Shown here: positions 42,394 to 50,898 of the stretch, piece by piece
How positions within the stretch are numbered: position 1 is the first letter of the stretch
Layout of the letters: every line of letters starts with the position of its first letter
Source: an uncultured Caulobacterales bacterium
Lineage (GTDB): Bacteria; Pseudomonadota; Alphaproteobacteria; Caulobacterales; Maricaulaceae
Length of the DNA stretch: 64,000 bases
Direction: 5' to 3'
Assembly: GCA_947503715.1 (NCBI GenBank)
Contig: CANNER010000002.1
Coordinates: 310,001-374,000 of the forward strand
Translations under genes and position numbers: made by a program
The notes under the pieces: generated by a model
What the model saw: the letters and a program-made list of their open reading frames with translations, nothing else
Database searches by the model: none
Told to the model about the DNA's origin: nothing

Positions 42394-43701
42394 CTAATTC
42401 TGCTCTGACCGCATGTCCGGCTCGAAAGTCTTCTTGATTTTCAAGCTCTGAATTTGGTTGCGCTGTTTTTTCAAAATTTCAAAGCGGTAGCCATGGTAGG
42501 CAAAAACCTGACCCGCATTCGGGATGGTTTGACTCTCGTGAATGACCAAGCCGGCAACTGTCACAGGACCCTCATCATCCGGTAATTTCCAATCCATCGC
42601 GCGGTTCAGATCGCGAATGGCCACATCACCTCGAACGGTTGCGCCGCCCTCTTTCAAGCGTGTGACACCTGCAAGCTCTTCATCATACTCGTCCTGAATA
42701 TCGCCAACAATTTCTTCCAAAATATCCTCGAGTGAGATGACACCCATGAGCGAGCCATATTCATCGACGACCAGCGCAAAATGCTCGCGTTTCTGTTGAA
42801 ACGCGCGAAGCTGTTTCACGGCGCTCGTGGTTTCAGGCACAAACCACGCATCCCGCGAGATTTTCTTGATATCTAATGTTTCAACCGATCCATTTGTGCG
42901 CGTGACGGCTTTCAAAAGGTCCTTCATGTGCAGGACGCCGATGACATTATCGGAATCTCCGCGGTAGACAGGAATGCGGGAATGGCCGGAGGCGATAGAT
43001 TCTTTGATGATCTGATCAGGTGGTGCGTCCGCGTCGATCATGGCGACATTCCGACGATGGGTCATGACTTCCTCGATCGACATTTCGCCAATTTCGAGCA
43101 CACCGTAAATCTGGTCCCGGGCACGTTTCGCCACGCCGCCTTCCTGCAGGTGAAGGTCGACCGCGCCCTTGATTTCATCGGCTGCCGTCCAGGCGCTGGC
43201 GTTGGTATCAATCCCAAAGACGCGAAGCACGCCATTGACGATGATCTGCACGACCGAGACAATCGGGCTGAGCAATTTGACGATTAGGTTGATGGGCCGT
43301 GCGACGATGAGGGCGAGTTTGTCGGGCTGCGAAATGGCGTAAGTCTTAGGCAGAACTTCCGCGAAAATCAGGATCAGCGCGGTCATCACGGCGGTCGCGG
43401 CTGCAAGGGCGGCGGCGCTGCCACCAAAAATATTGGTGAAGAGTGTCGTCGTCAGAACAGAGGCCAGAATATTGACGAGATTATTGCCGAGCAGAATACC
43501 GCCCAGCAGACGCTCGCGCATATTCATCAGGCGTTGGACGATCGAGGCCCGCTTATCGCCATCCTTCTCCGCCGCATGCATACGCACGCGGGAGGCGGCG
43601 GTCAGGGCCGTCTCGGAACTGGAGAAAAAGCCCGAGAAGATCAGCAGGGTGAGAATGACACCCACAAGGATCAGATTTTGCGGTTCGAGGAAGGCTTGCA
43701 T
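42394..43701 (-). CDS. CNNM/CorC family membrane protein with CBS domains
   Basis: A 435-residue protein. The N-terminal DUF21/CNNM domain (1-190) has about four membrane helices (LILVGVILTLLIFSGFFSSSETAL, shown as its start; LLGGILLGNNLVNILAS; FAEVLPKTYA). Two CBS domains follow (VMTHRRNVAMID and HFALVVDEYGSLMGVISLEDILEEIVG) and a C-terminal CorC_HlyC domain. Relatives export Mg2+ or confer Co2+/Mg2+ resistance; the old name 'hemolysin' is misleading. Its ATG abuts the aroB stop (TAAATG), so it is the third gene of the aroK-aroB operon. Confidence 0.9.
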   Translation of the reverse strand: MQAFLEPQNLILVGVILTLLIFSGFFSSSETALTAASRVRMHAAEKDGDKRASIVQRLMNMRERLLGGILLGNNLVNILASVLTTTLFTNIFGGSAAALAAATAVMTALILIFAEVLPKTYAISQPDKLALIVARPINLIVKLLSPIVSVVQIIVNGVLRVFGIDTNASAWTAADEIKGAVDLHLQEGGVAKRARDQIYGVLEIGEMSIEEVMTHRRNVAMIDADAPPDQIIKESIASGHSRIPVYRGDSDNVIGVLHMKDLLKAVTRTNGSVETLDIKKISRDAWFVPETTSAVKQLRAFQQKREHFALVVDEYGSLMGVISLEDILEEIVGDIQDEYDEELAGVTRLKEGGATVRGDVAIRDLNRAMDWKLPDDEGPVTVAGLVIHESQTIPNAGQVFAYHGYRFEILKKQRNQIQSLKIKKTFEPDMRSEQN

Positions 43702-44820
43702 TTAGAGCTTATCTCTCAAATTCATTAAAAATGCACGGACGGAGGCGGTGTCCGCCCGTTTCTCGACATAGGTCTCGCCAATCGCGCGCGGGAGGATGAG
43801 GGTCAGGTGCCCGCCCTCATTTTTCTTATCCTGCCCCATATGTCGCATGAGGGCATCCGTATCGCCCAACAGATGCGCCATGTTAGAAACGCGCGGCATA
43901 TTCGTTTTCGTCAGATGCGCCGTGACGCGGTCCGCATCAGATTGTGTGCAAAGTCCTTGCGAGGCGGCATAGTGAAACGCCATTTCCATGCCCGCACTGA
44001 CGGCTTCCCCGTGCAGGAGATCGCCATCATATCCGGCTTCCAATTCCAAGGCGTGGCCGAATGTGTGACCCAGATTGAGGAGTGCCCGTATTCCGCCCTC
44101 GCGTTCATCTTCGGCCACAATCCGCGCTTTGGTCGCGCAGGAGGTCTGGATGGCTTGGGTGAGGGCGGCGGGGTCTAGCGCGAGAACATCTGCGCCCAAT
44201 CCCGCATCCAACACCTCGAAAAATCCGGAATCTCCTAGCAATCCATATTTCAGGATTTCCGCATAACCGGCCTTCACTTCACGCGGGGGCAATGTCGAGA
44301 GCAGCTCCGTATCAATCGCGACGAGACGGGGTTGGTGGAACGCGCCGATCAGGTTTTTGCCGTGAACCGTGTTGACCGCCGTCTTGCCGCCAACCGAACT
44401 ATCCACCTGCGCGAGGAGGGTTGTCGGTATCTGAATAAAGGGCGCGCCGCGTTTATAGATCGCCGCGGCAAATCCCGCCAGATCTCCGATAACGCCCCCG
44501 CCAAAGGCCAAGATTAAATCGGACCGATCCAATCCCGAGCGGAACAAGCTGTCCAAGACCTCTTCCAGAACAGCCATGGATTTCTGCGCTTCGCCTGCGG
44601 GCCGGACAATCATGTGCGTGCGGTACTCGGCGAGCGCTTCCGCAAGGGCTGCTCCGTGTAGACCGTGGACGGTTTCATCCGTGATGACGGCCACGCGCCC
44701 CGAAGGGCTGAACGGACGGATGAGCTCACCCAGTTGCGAGATCAACTTCGGGCCAATGCGGATATCATAACTCCGTTCGCCCAGCGCGACGGAGAGTGTT
44801 TCGGTCGCGGCATCAGTCAT
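43702..44820 (-). CDS. aroB: 3-dehydroquinate synthase
   Basis: A 372-residue NAD- and zinc-dependent enzyme of the shikimate pathway, converting DAHP to 3-dehydroquinate. It shows VITDETVHGLH, the NAD-binding FGGGVIGDLAGFAAAIYKRG block, PTTLLAQVDSSVGGKTAVN, KAGYAEILKYGLL and zinc-ligand segments around LLNLGHTFGHALE and HGEAVSAGM. It overlaps aroK by 8 bases, the standard alphaproteobacterial arrangement. Confidence 0.97.
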   Translation of the reverse strand: MTDAATETLSVALGERSYDIRIGPKLISQLGELIRPFSPSGRVAVITDETVHGLHGAALAEALAEYRTHMIVRPAGEAQKSMAVLEEVLDSLFRSGLDRSDLILAFGGGVIGDLAGFAAAIYKRGAPFIQIPTTLLAQVDSSVGGKTAVNTVHGKNLIGAFHQPRLVAIDTELLSTLPPREVKAGYAEILKYGLLGDSGFFEVLDAGLGADVLALDPAALTQAIQTSCATKARIVAEDEREGGIRALLNLGHTFGHALELEAGYDGDLLHGEAVSAGMEMAFHYAASQGLCTQSDADRVTAHLTKTNMPRVSNMAHLLGDTDALMRHMGQDKKNEGGHLTLILPRAIGETYVEKRADTASVRAFLMNLRDKL

Positions 44821-45388
44821 CGGTTTTGACCTCTGCCTTTTCCTGCGCAGCCAGCAATTTCGTATCGCGCGCTTTCAGCGCCCGCATGACGCGGTTGACA
44901 GTCCGGATATGGGGCCCTCGTGCGATCTTCACCTTGATATGGGCCTGCGCATAAATCGGATGTCGTGCGTCCATTAACTCGCGCATCTTCGCGCGTTTAT
45001 CTGTCCCAATCAGGAGCGGACGATTATCATTGCGGGAGACGCGTTCCACCAATGTATCCAGATCACCCTTCAACCAGACAACATGAGCATGTTCCAACAG
45101 CAATTCACGCGTTGGCGGATGAATAAAGGCCCCGCCGCCCGTGGCGATGACAATCGGCTTCTCGCTGTCCAGCAGGCGTTTGACGACGCGGAATTCGCCT
45201 TCGCGGAAATCGGCTTCCCCGTGATCGCGAAAATATCCCGCGACCGTGCGGCCTGAGGCCTGCTCAATCGCATCATCACTGTCGTCGAAAATCCGGCCAA
45301 GCCGTTTGGCAAGCCTGCGTCCGACGGTTGTCTTTCCGACGCCCATCAATCCCACCAGTGCGATGGGTCTATCTGTCTTCAGCGGCAT
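44813..45388 (-). CDS. aroK: Shikimate kinase
   Basis: A 191-residue P-loop kinase that phosphorylates shikimate with ATP. Walker A is GLMGVGKTTVGR at about residues 13-24. Substrate contacts are in FDDSDDAIEQ (Asp) and GEADFREGEFRV (Arg). ATGGGAFIHPPTRELL carries the GGG motif, and NDNRPLL contains the lid Arg. First gene of the aroK-aroB-CNNM operon and divergent from the xerD operon. Confidence 0.95.
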   Translation of the reverse strand: MPLKTDRPIALVGLMGVGKTTVGRRLAKRLGRIFDDSDDAIEQASGRTVAGYFRDHGEADFREGEFRVVKRLLDSEKPIVIATGGGAFIHPPTRELLLEHAHVVWLKGDLDTLVERVSRNDNRPLLIGTDKRAKMRELMDARHPIYAQAHIKVKIARGPHIRTVNRVMRALKARDTKLLAAQEKAEVKTDD

Positions 45389-45539
45389 GAGCGCGCTTTC
45401 ATCGTTCGTGTGGGTAAGGCCTGCAGTTACTGCGCCTTACAATCTCTTAAGCCGCAATATGGTCATAAACCGTGTTAGACTCAACATCTATTGAGTGAGG
45501 TTAACTGTGTCTAAACGCGCAGGAGCATAGAAGGTCGTC

Positions 45540-45674
45540 ATGAAGAAATTTGGTATCATCGCGGGGGTCGTTGCGGTCCTCTTTATCGCACTGTTCCTTT
45601 GGGCTTTATCGGGCGCATCACCGGACAATGCTCCAACGGATGAGCGCGTCATTGACGTGACGCCCGCCCCGTGA
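45540..45674 (+). CDS. 44-residue single-pass membrane microprotein
   Basis: ATG at 45540 to TGA at 45674. Residues 1-27 are a membrane helix or uncleaved signal (MKKFGIIAGVVAVLFIALF), followed by a short hydrophilic tail ending ERVIDVTPAP. The TGA overlaps the next ATG (TGATG), and AAGG lies 8 bases upstream, so it is well placed for translation and coupling. It heads the run leading to xerD. Not recognised; likely overlooked in annotations because of its size. Confidence 0.6.
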   Translation: MKKFGIIAGVVAVLFIALFLWALSGASPDNAPTDERVIDVTPAP

Positions 45675-47206
45675 TGCGCGCCAGCCTGATTGCGGTCGCA
45701 GTGCTTTTTCCGGGTGTCGCCCTCGCACAGGATTACGGCCTGTCCGGTCCAACGCAGATTGAAACCGAAAGCCTCGACGCCGCGCAGGATTTTGATGCGG
45801 GTATCCTGACTGAAGGTGCATTAGATACACAGCTTTGGCAGGGCACCTCCGCCAACCGCGCTGCGAAACTCCTCTCTACTGCGCCTCTGAATTCTAACGA
45901 CCCAATCATTCGTGACATGGTTCGAACCGTCATCTTATCAGGCGGTGTTCCGCCGCGCGCGGAAAATGAGTCCGCCGCGAAGACCTACGAATCCGCTCGG
46001 TTACAGGCCGTTATGGCCGTGGGTGAAGGTGAGGTTCTCGACGGATTTCTCGCCCGTAATCCTGAACTCACCCGTGCGCCCGCAGCACAAGTCGATCTGG
46101 CGCTGGCGAAAGGTGACCAAGCCCGCGCCTGCGAAATCTCGGACACGATCACGACGGGACGGGGAGAGCCGCAATGGGTGCGCCTCCGCGCGGCTTGTCA
46201 TGCATTACGCGGGGAAATGGCGGCGGCGGAATTGACGCGCGATTTGCTCCGGTCGCTCGGCTATGAAAATGATGCCTATTATGCCCAACTCGGCGCTTTG
46301 ATCGCCGGACGTCCTCCCGCGAAAGAGACGAATAGCTCTGATTCGCTCGTGACCTATCTGGCAAAACGTGGCGGCAGTGAGCGTGAAACAGGTGCAGAAG
46401 CCGGACGCGACGCAGACCTCGCGGCGCTGTTCAAAAATTTCGCGACGCTGGATTTAGCGTCGATTGAAAACACCCTCGGCAATATCAGTTTTGATGTCGC
46501 GACCCCTGATCTCGATCTGGAGACGGCTCTGTCCGAGCCAAGTCCCCGCGCAACAGCGCGATTATTCGTCTTGGGTCGCTCCGGTGATGCGGGGGCTCTG
46601 GACGCGTTTATCTCCCGCGCAACACGGGCGGGTGTGTCGGAAGATGACATGCTGGCGAAACTCTCGCCCATTATCCAAGCCCTCCCTGCCAAAGGCCGCG
46701 TCGATTCTAATTTGAAACGCTATGCCCGCGCGGCGCTGCTCTCCCGCGATATTGGCGGCTTGCAGGGGCTTTATTCCGCCCTGCCTGAAGGCCCGGCCCA
46801 AGCGCGGATTGCACTGGCGGCAGATGCACTTGGCGGCGGCTTTAATGCGCAGGGGTTGGGCCGTGATATAGAAACGCGACTGACCGGCACGACAACGCAA
46901 GCGCAAGCGCTAACCGATGTTGTTCTCGCCGTTGCCCTGGGTGCACGGGTCTCGGATGTGGCGGCAGATGTTTTGGCAGAGGCCAACCTCCCAAAAGCGA
47001 CATTGCCGGAATCACAGATGCTCCTGCTCAATGCGGCCGTTGACGCTAACTCCCGCGCGGAGACAACGTTACGCGCGGCGACGCTACTCTCGCGGTCGAA
47101 CCTCAACACAACCGACCGCGCACAAATCGTGACCGCATTACGCCGGGCGGGATTGCAACGGTTCGCGGGGCAGGTCGCGGCGGAAGATTTTCTCGCAGCG
47201 CTGTGA
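45674..47206 (+). CDS. Secreted helical-repeat protein of unknown function
   Basis: A 510-residue protein with a cleavable signal peptide (RASLIAVAVLFPGVALAQ). The mature part is Ala/Leu-rich and entirely helical, consistent with a solenoid of TPR- or SEL1-like helices (ARACEISDTITTGRGEPQ, RLRAACHALRGEMAAAELTR, LRAATLLSRSNLNTTDRAQI). No catalytic motif. Proteins of this kind occur next to xerD and aroK in Caulobacterales-type genomes. Its ATG overlaps the stop of the microprotein gene, and its TGA overlaps the GTG start of xerD, giving a coupled chain of three genes. Periplasmic location is likely. Confidence 0.68.
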   Translation: MRASLIAVAVLFPGVALAQDYGLSGPTQIETESLDAAQDFDAGILTEGALDTQLWQGTSANRAAKLLSTAPLNSNDPIIRDMVRTVILSGGVPPRAENESAAKTYESARLQAVMAVGEGEVLDGFLARNPELTRAPAAQVDLALAKGDQARACEISDTITTGRGEPQWVRLRAACHALRGEMAAAELTRDLLRSLGYENDAYYAQLGALIAGRPPAKETNSSDSLVTYLAKRGGSERETGAEAGRDADLAALFKNFATLDLASIENTLGNISFDVATPDLDLETALSEPSPRATARLFVLGRSGDAGALDAFISRATRAGVSEDDMLAKLSPIIQALPAKGRVDSNLKRYARAALLSRDIGGLQGLYSALPEGPAQARIALAADALGGGFNAQGLGRDIETRLTGTTTQAQALTDVVLAVALGARVSDVAADVLAEANLPKATLPESQMLLLNAAVDANSRAETTLRAATLLSRSNLNTTDRAQIVTALRRAGLQRFAGQVAAEDFLAAL

Positions 47207-48141
47207 CAACCGCCCGCCATATCGACGCTTTCCTTGAAATGATGTCCTCTGAACGCGGCGCATCAGAGAACACGCTGGCCGCCTATGGCCGTGACCTCGC
47301 CGGATGGGATGAGGCGCTGGGTCGTCAGAATATGTCGATTGAGACCTGCGGGACGGGCGCGTTGGAAGCCGTCTTGGCAGGCTGGGCGAAGACGGGCCTT
47401 GCGCCGTCGACGGCCGCGCGGAAGCTCTCGGCGATGAAGCAGTTCTGCCTGTTCCTGCAAATGGACGGCATCCGGAAGGACAATCCCGCGCATAGCCTGC
47501 GCGGCCCGAAACAGGGGCGAAGCCTGCCCAAGGTTCTATCCCATGACGATATTGATGCCCTATTCGCCGTTGTCGAAGCGGACGAGTCCGTCAAAGGCCT
47601 TCGCCTCCGCACCCAACTCGAAATTCTCTATGCGGGCGGGCTTCGCGTGTCTGAACTCGTCTCATTGAAATATAATTCCGCTGCAAGAGTTGTACGCCCG
47701 GATGCGCAACCCTGCCTGACTATTCGAGGGAAGGGTGGTAAGGAACGGTTGGTGCCGCTGACAGGTGCAGCCGTGCGGGCGATTGTCGAATGGGTGGCCG
47801 TGCGCGACCAAACCCTGCCGAAAAATGCCATTGCCAAAGACCGCGCAGACCCCTTCCTCTTCCCCAGTCCGGGAAAATCCGGTCATATGAGCCGTGAACG
47901 GTTTGCCCAGCTCCTCAAACAACTGGCAACGGATGCGGGACTGGATGCCTCTCGGATTTCCCCGCACACGCTCCGTCACGCTTTTGCCACGCATCTCTTG
48001 GAACGTGGGGCGGACCTTCGGGCGGTGCAGACATTACTCGGCCATGCGGATATTGCGACGACGCAGATTTATACCCATGTACTGGACGAACAGTTACAAA
48101 AGCTGGTGGAAGACCACCACCCGCTCGCCAAAATTGGATAA
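47203..48141 (+). CDS. xerD: Tyrosine recombinase XerD
   Basis: A 312-residue chromosome-dimer-resolution recombinase that acts with XerC at dif. The GTG start overlaps the previous stop (GTGA). The SAM-like DNA-binding domain (1-100, MMSSERGASENTLAAYGRDL) precedes the catalytic domain with YAGGLRVSELVSL (Arg), the beta-hairpin Lys in RGKGGKERLVPL, SPHTLRHAFATHLLERGADL (HxxR), LLGHADIATTQIYTHV (His and the nucleophilic Tyr) and a C-terminal tail. XerD is favoured over XerC by length and the HPLA-type end, but the distinction is not absolute. Confidence 0.88.
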   Translation: MTTARHIDAFLEMMSSERGASENTLAAYGRDLAGWDEALGRQNMSIETCGTGALEAVLAGWAKTGLAPSTAARKLSAMKQFCLFLQMDGIRKDNPAHSLRGPKQGRSLPKVLSHDDIDALFAVVEADESVKGLRLRTQLEILYAGGLRVSELVSLKYNSAARVVRPDAQPCLTIRGKGGKERLVPLTGAAVRAIVEWVAVRDQTLPKNAIAKDRADPFLFPSPGKSGHMSRERFAQLLKQLATDAGLDASRISPHTLRHAFATHLLERGADLRAVQTLLGHADIATTQIYTHVLDEQLQKLVEDHHPLAKIG

Positions 48142-48146
48142 GATAA

Positions 48147-48419
48147 ATGGGCTTTGAACGACGTATGCATCCGGTCCTCGCCGAGGATTTGAACATCCTG
48201 CTGGATGACCTCTGCAGTGAATGGGATTTCTGCGCGGGCGTCCGCGCGGCAGACCTGTTGCAGGGTTCCAAACCGCTCACGTCTAAGGTCTTCACCGATG
48301 CGGTCCTCGACGCCGAAGCCGAACTCCCGGGTCCCCGCGCAGGCTGGGAACGCCGGATTAAGCGCAAATTCGTCCAACGCTACGGGCATGAGGTGAGCAC
48401 GAAGACCTATAAAATTTAG
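48147..48419 (+). CDS. Conserved hypothetical protein
   Basis: A 90-residue soluble protein starting five bases after xerD. Helical, with two cysteines in LLDDLCSEWDFCAGVRAADLL (each stretch quoted short) and a basic C-terminus (RRIKRKFVQRYGHEVSTKTYK). No motif of known function. Its tight spacing behind xerD suggests co-transcription. Not recognised as a named family. Confidence 0.65.
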   Translation: MGFERRMHPVLAEDLNILLDDLCSEWDFCAGVRAADLLQGSKPLTSKVFTDAVLDAEAELPGPRAGWERRIKRKFVQRYGHEVSTKTYKI

Positions 48420-48420
48420 A

Positions 48421-48792
48421 ATGGCTGGTTCACTCTATCCGAAACACTCGGCAGATTTTCTTGCGGAGATAGAGATCTTACCGTTAGGCAAAACCTATCG
48501 GACCAAACATCCAAAAAACGGAATAAGGTGGGCACTGGCCTATCCCGATGATTTCAATTCAGGGAACTTTACAATCAGCGATGTCTGGCCGGATTTTTTG
48601 GATAGTGAAGGCAATTCTATTTCCAAGTCCGAAGATTTGCAGGGAGTTTATAAAGCGGAAATGCATATTCTCTTCCCTGAAATGGTTGCCGTCCATTATG
48701 AACGTCTAAAATTTGATGCTAACTTCTATTGCACAGAAGGCCGCGATATTGTCGCCCACGGGAAGATGATTAAGTTTTTCAAAAAGCCTTAG
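48421..48792 (+). CDS. Hypothetical protein
   Basis: A 123-residue protein whose ATG is one base beyond the previous stop, with no Shine-Dalgarno sequence, so it probably relies on reinitiation. It is a mixed alpha/beta soluble protein (FLAEIEILPLGKTYRTKHPK, ISDVWPDFLDSEGNSI, AEMHILFPEMVAVHYERLKF) with no signal peptide or obvious active site. Slightly AT-richer than its neighbours. Not recognised. Confidence 0.6.
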   Translation: MAGSLYPKHSADFLAEIEILPLGKTYRTKHPKNGIRWALAYPDDFNSGNFTISDVWPDFLDSEGNSISKSEDLQGVYKAEMHILFPEMVAVHYERLKFDANFYCTEGRDIVAHGKMIKFFKKP

Positions 48793-48871
48793 TCCTTACC
48801 TCCACTCTTTACCCCATCCCGCACATCGCTATGGTGCGGCACCTCTTTAATGGACTGGACAGACCTTATTT

Positions 48872-49804
48872 ATGGCCCGTACTTATCTTGATTTTGAACG
48901 CCCCATGGCGGAATTGGACAGCCAGATCGAGGCGGCGCAGGCCGAGGGCAAGGACATTGCCGAACTGGAAGCGAAGTCAAAAGTCCAGCTAAAATCACTC
49001 TATGCCAAAATCGGCCCGTGGCAGAAAACCCACGTTGCCCGCCATCAGGACCGTCCGCATACCTCCGCTTATATTAAGGCGCTGATCTCGGATTACACGC
49101 CGCTGGCGGGTGACCGGAAATTTGGGGACGATCATGCCTTGCTTGGCGGATTGGGGAAAATTCGCGGGCGGTCTGTTGTCGTGATGGGCCATGAAAAAGG
49201 TACTGATACGGAAACCCGTCTCAAACATAATTTCGGAATGGCCAATCCGGAAGGGTATCGGAAAGCCGTGCGCCTGATGGATCTGGCGGAGCGCTTCTCG
49301 CTGCCCGTCATCAGCTTCGTCGACACGGCGGGCGCATTCCCTGGGCGCGGCGCGGAAGAACGTGGACAGGCGGAGGCCATTGCGCGCTCCATTGATCGCG
49401 GCCTGTCCCTGAAAGTGCCATTTATTTCCGTCATCACGGGCGAGGGGGGCTCCGGCGGTGCTGTCGCGATTGCGACGGCGGACCGCGTCATGATGTTGGA
49501 ACATTCCATCTATTCCGTGATTTCGCCGGAAGGCTGCGCGTCCATCCTCTGGCGGACACGTGACCGCGCCGAAGATGCGGCCAAGGCCATGAAAATCACG
49601 GCGCAGGATTTGAAGAAACTCGGCGTGATTGACCGGATTATTAAAGAACCCGTCGGCGGCGCACATCGCGAACCGGATCAAGCGATGAAGACGGTCGGTG
49701 CTATCATCCTGAAAGAGCTGAAAGAGCTGGACGGTCTGTCCTCGGATGAGCTCGTGAAAGCTCGCCGTGAGAAGTTTCTTCGTATTGGTCGAACCCTCAA
49801 TTGA
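48872..49804 (+). CDS. accA: Acetyl-CoA carboxylase carboxyltransferase subunit alpha
   Basis: A 310-residue subunit of the enzyme that commits acetyl-CoA to fatty-acid synthesis by transferring CO2 from biotin to form malonyl-CoA. It has the N-terminal LDFERPMAELDSQI helix, RHQDRPHTSAYI, GFM-type NFGMANPEGYRKAVRLM, FVDTAGAFPGRGAEERGQAE and the oxyanion segment GEGGSGGAVAIATAD, then VISPEGCASILWR. Biotin-dependent enzymes also occur at 56-60 kb. A strong bidirectional terminator follows. Confidence 0.97.
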   Translation: MARTYLDFERPMAELDSQIEAAQAEGKDIAELEAKSKVQLKSLYAKIGPWQKTHVARHQDRPHTSAYIKALISDYTPLAGDRKFGDDHALLGGLGKIRGRSVVVMGHEKGTDTETRLKHNFGMANPEGYRKAVRLMDLAERFSLPVISFVDTAGAFPGRGAEERGQAEAIARSIDRGLSLKVPFISVITGEGGSGGAVAIATADRVMMLEHSIYSVISPEGCASILWRTRDRAEDAAKAMKITAQDLKKLGVIDRIIKEPVGGAHREPDQAMKTVGAIILKELKELDGLSSDELVKARREKFLRIGRTLN

Positions 49805-49821
49805 GTTTGATCCAATAAAAA

Positions 49822-49844
49822 ACCCGACTGCACAGCAGTCGGGT
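49822..49844. terminator. Bidirectional terminator between accA and the TorF porin
   Basis: ACCCGACTGC (49822-49831), loop ACA, GCAGTCGGGT (49835-49844). On the minus strand it is followed by a T run, so it is strongest for the porin gene. Confidence 0.9.
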
Positions 49845-49883
49845 CATTGTCCTCCCAGACATCCTCTCGCGAGGAATTCAAAT

Positions 49884-50621
49884 TTAGAAACCGGCAGAAA
49901 TACCTGTACCAAGCCAGAACAGGCTACCTTCCGGTTCGCCATTGATAATGCCGTTAAAGTCCAGAACATCCTCAGAATTCAGGGCAAAGTTGGCACCAGC
50001 ATAGACTGAAACATCATCAGTGAAAGCGTGGCTCAATGCTGCGCTGGCCGTGGCCCATTCATATGAGAAGCCGTCGCCATCGACGAGGCCAACTGTCAGG
50101 CCGAGATCAAAGCTCTGCGCATCACCGACCGGAACAGAATGACCAACGCCACCTTCCAATGTGAAGGCCTCAAGTGTGAGGTCGTAATAGACAGAGACGC
50201 TCGGCTCCAATGGAACGTCACCAAAACCAACAGAGGCTGAAACTTCATAAGACCCTGTGCCGCCATTATCTGTTCCAAAGAAATCGCCGCCTTGTGGGTA
50301 GTGATAATAGGTTGCGCCAAGGTCGAGAGAGATGGAGCCTTCCAACGGAACAGAGTAACCTGCGTAGAGATCAAACTCATCGCCAGCTACGGCAGAGTCA
50401 TCACCAATCGCGGTTGAGAACCACCCGCCGACTGTGAAATTTCCGACACTGACTTCTGCATAGGGCTGGATGGCATCATCGGCGAGCGAAGCGCCGCGGA
50501 AGACATATTGGCTGACGAAGTCAAAACCTGTCGCGACTGACACATCGGAGTCCTGAGCAAAGGCAGTTGGTGCAAATGTTGTCGCGGCCAGAAGTGCGGC
50601 GGCAAAAGTAAGCTGTTTCAT
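49884..50621 (-). CDS. TorF family putative porin (Gcw_chp)
   Basis: A 245-residue outer-membrane beta-barrel protein with a signal peptide (FAAALLAATTFAPTAFAQ). The mature part is a string of amphipathic strands: TGFDFVSQYVFRGASLAD (the family signature near the N-terminus), FTVGGWFSTAIG, DLYAGYSVPL, LDLGATYYHYPQGG, YEVSASVGFG, VSVYYDLT and a terminal FWLGTGISAGF with C-terminal Phe that fits recognition by the Bam machinery. The family was proposed as a porin in Alphaproteobacteria; substrate unknown. It has its own terminator. Confidence 0.88.
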   Translation of the reverse strand: MKQLTFAAALLAATTFAPTAFAQDSDVSVATGFDFVSQYVFRGASLADDAIQPYAEVSVGNFTVGGWFSTAIGDDSAVAGDEFDLYAGYSVPLEGSISLDLGATYYHYPQGGDFFGTDNGGTGSYEVSASVGFGDVPLEPSVSVYYDLTLEAFTLEGGVGHSVPVGDAQSFDLGLTVGLVDGDGFSYEWATASAALSHAFTDDVSVYAGANFALNSEDVLDFNGIINGEPEGSLFWLGTGISAGF

Positions 50622-50898
50622 GGTCGGTTCCCTTTTGAATAGTGCGCAAACCTCTAAATCGGCTGACGCTTCATGAAGCTGGAACCGAACTGTTCCCCGA
50701 TGGCCGGTTTTGCAAAGGGTAGAGCTGATAATGGGGGCTTGAGGTCAGTCATGACGCAAAAGGGTGCGCCTCTCGCCCGATAATGATGCGCAGAGGGGCG
50801 GTTCAATAAATTATTGCGCTAAAGCGATAATTTTGAGGAGTGTGGCGCAAAAGACGCGCCTGAATAGGACAGCCCGCGAAAGACTGTCCTTTTTTGGT
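50622..50898. other. Intergenic region with two hairpins, porin promoter and secA 3' end
   Basis: 277 bases. It holds the promoter and leader of the porin gene (reading left) and, near secA, two hairpins: GGCGC/GCGCC at 50844-50860 and AGGACAG/CTGTCCT at 50866-50890. The latter has a T run on the plus strand but none on the minus, so it is at best a weak terminator for secA. Confidence 0.45.

Noticed and set aside
42394-43701. 'Hemolysin' function for the CBS-domain membrane protein
   Set aside because: The name comes from an old misassignment; the DUF21/CNNM, CBS and CorC domains point to ion transport.
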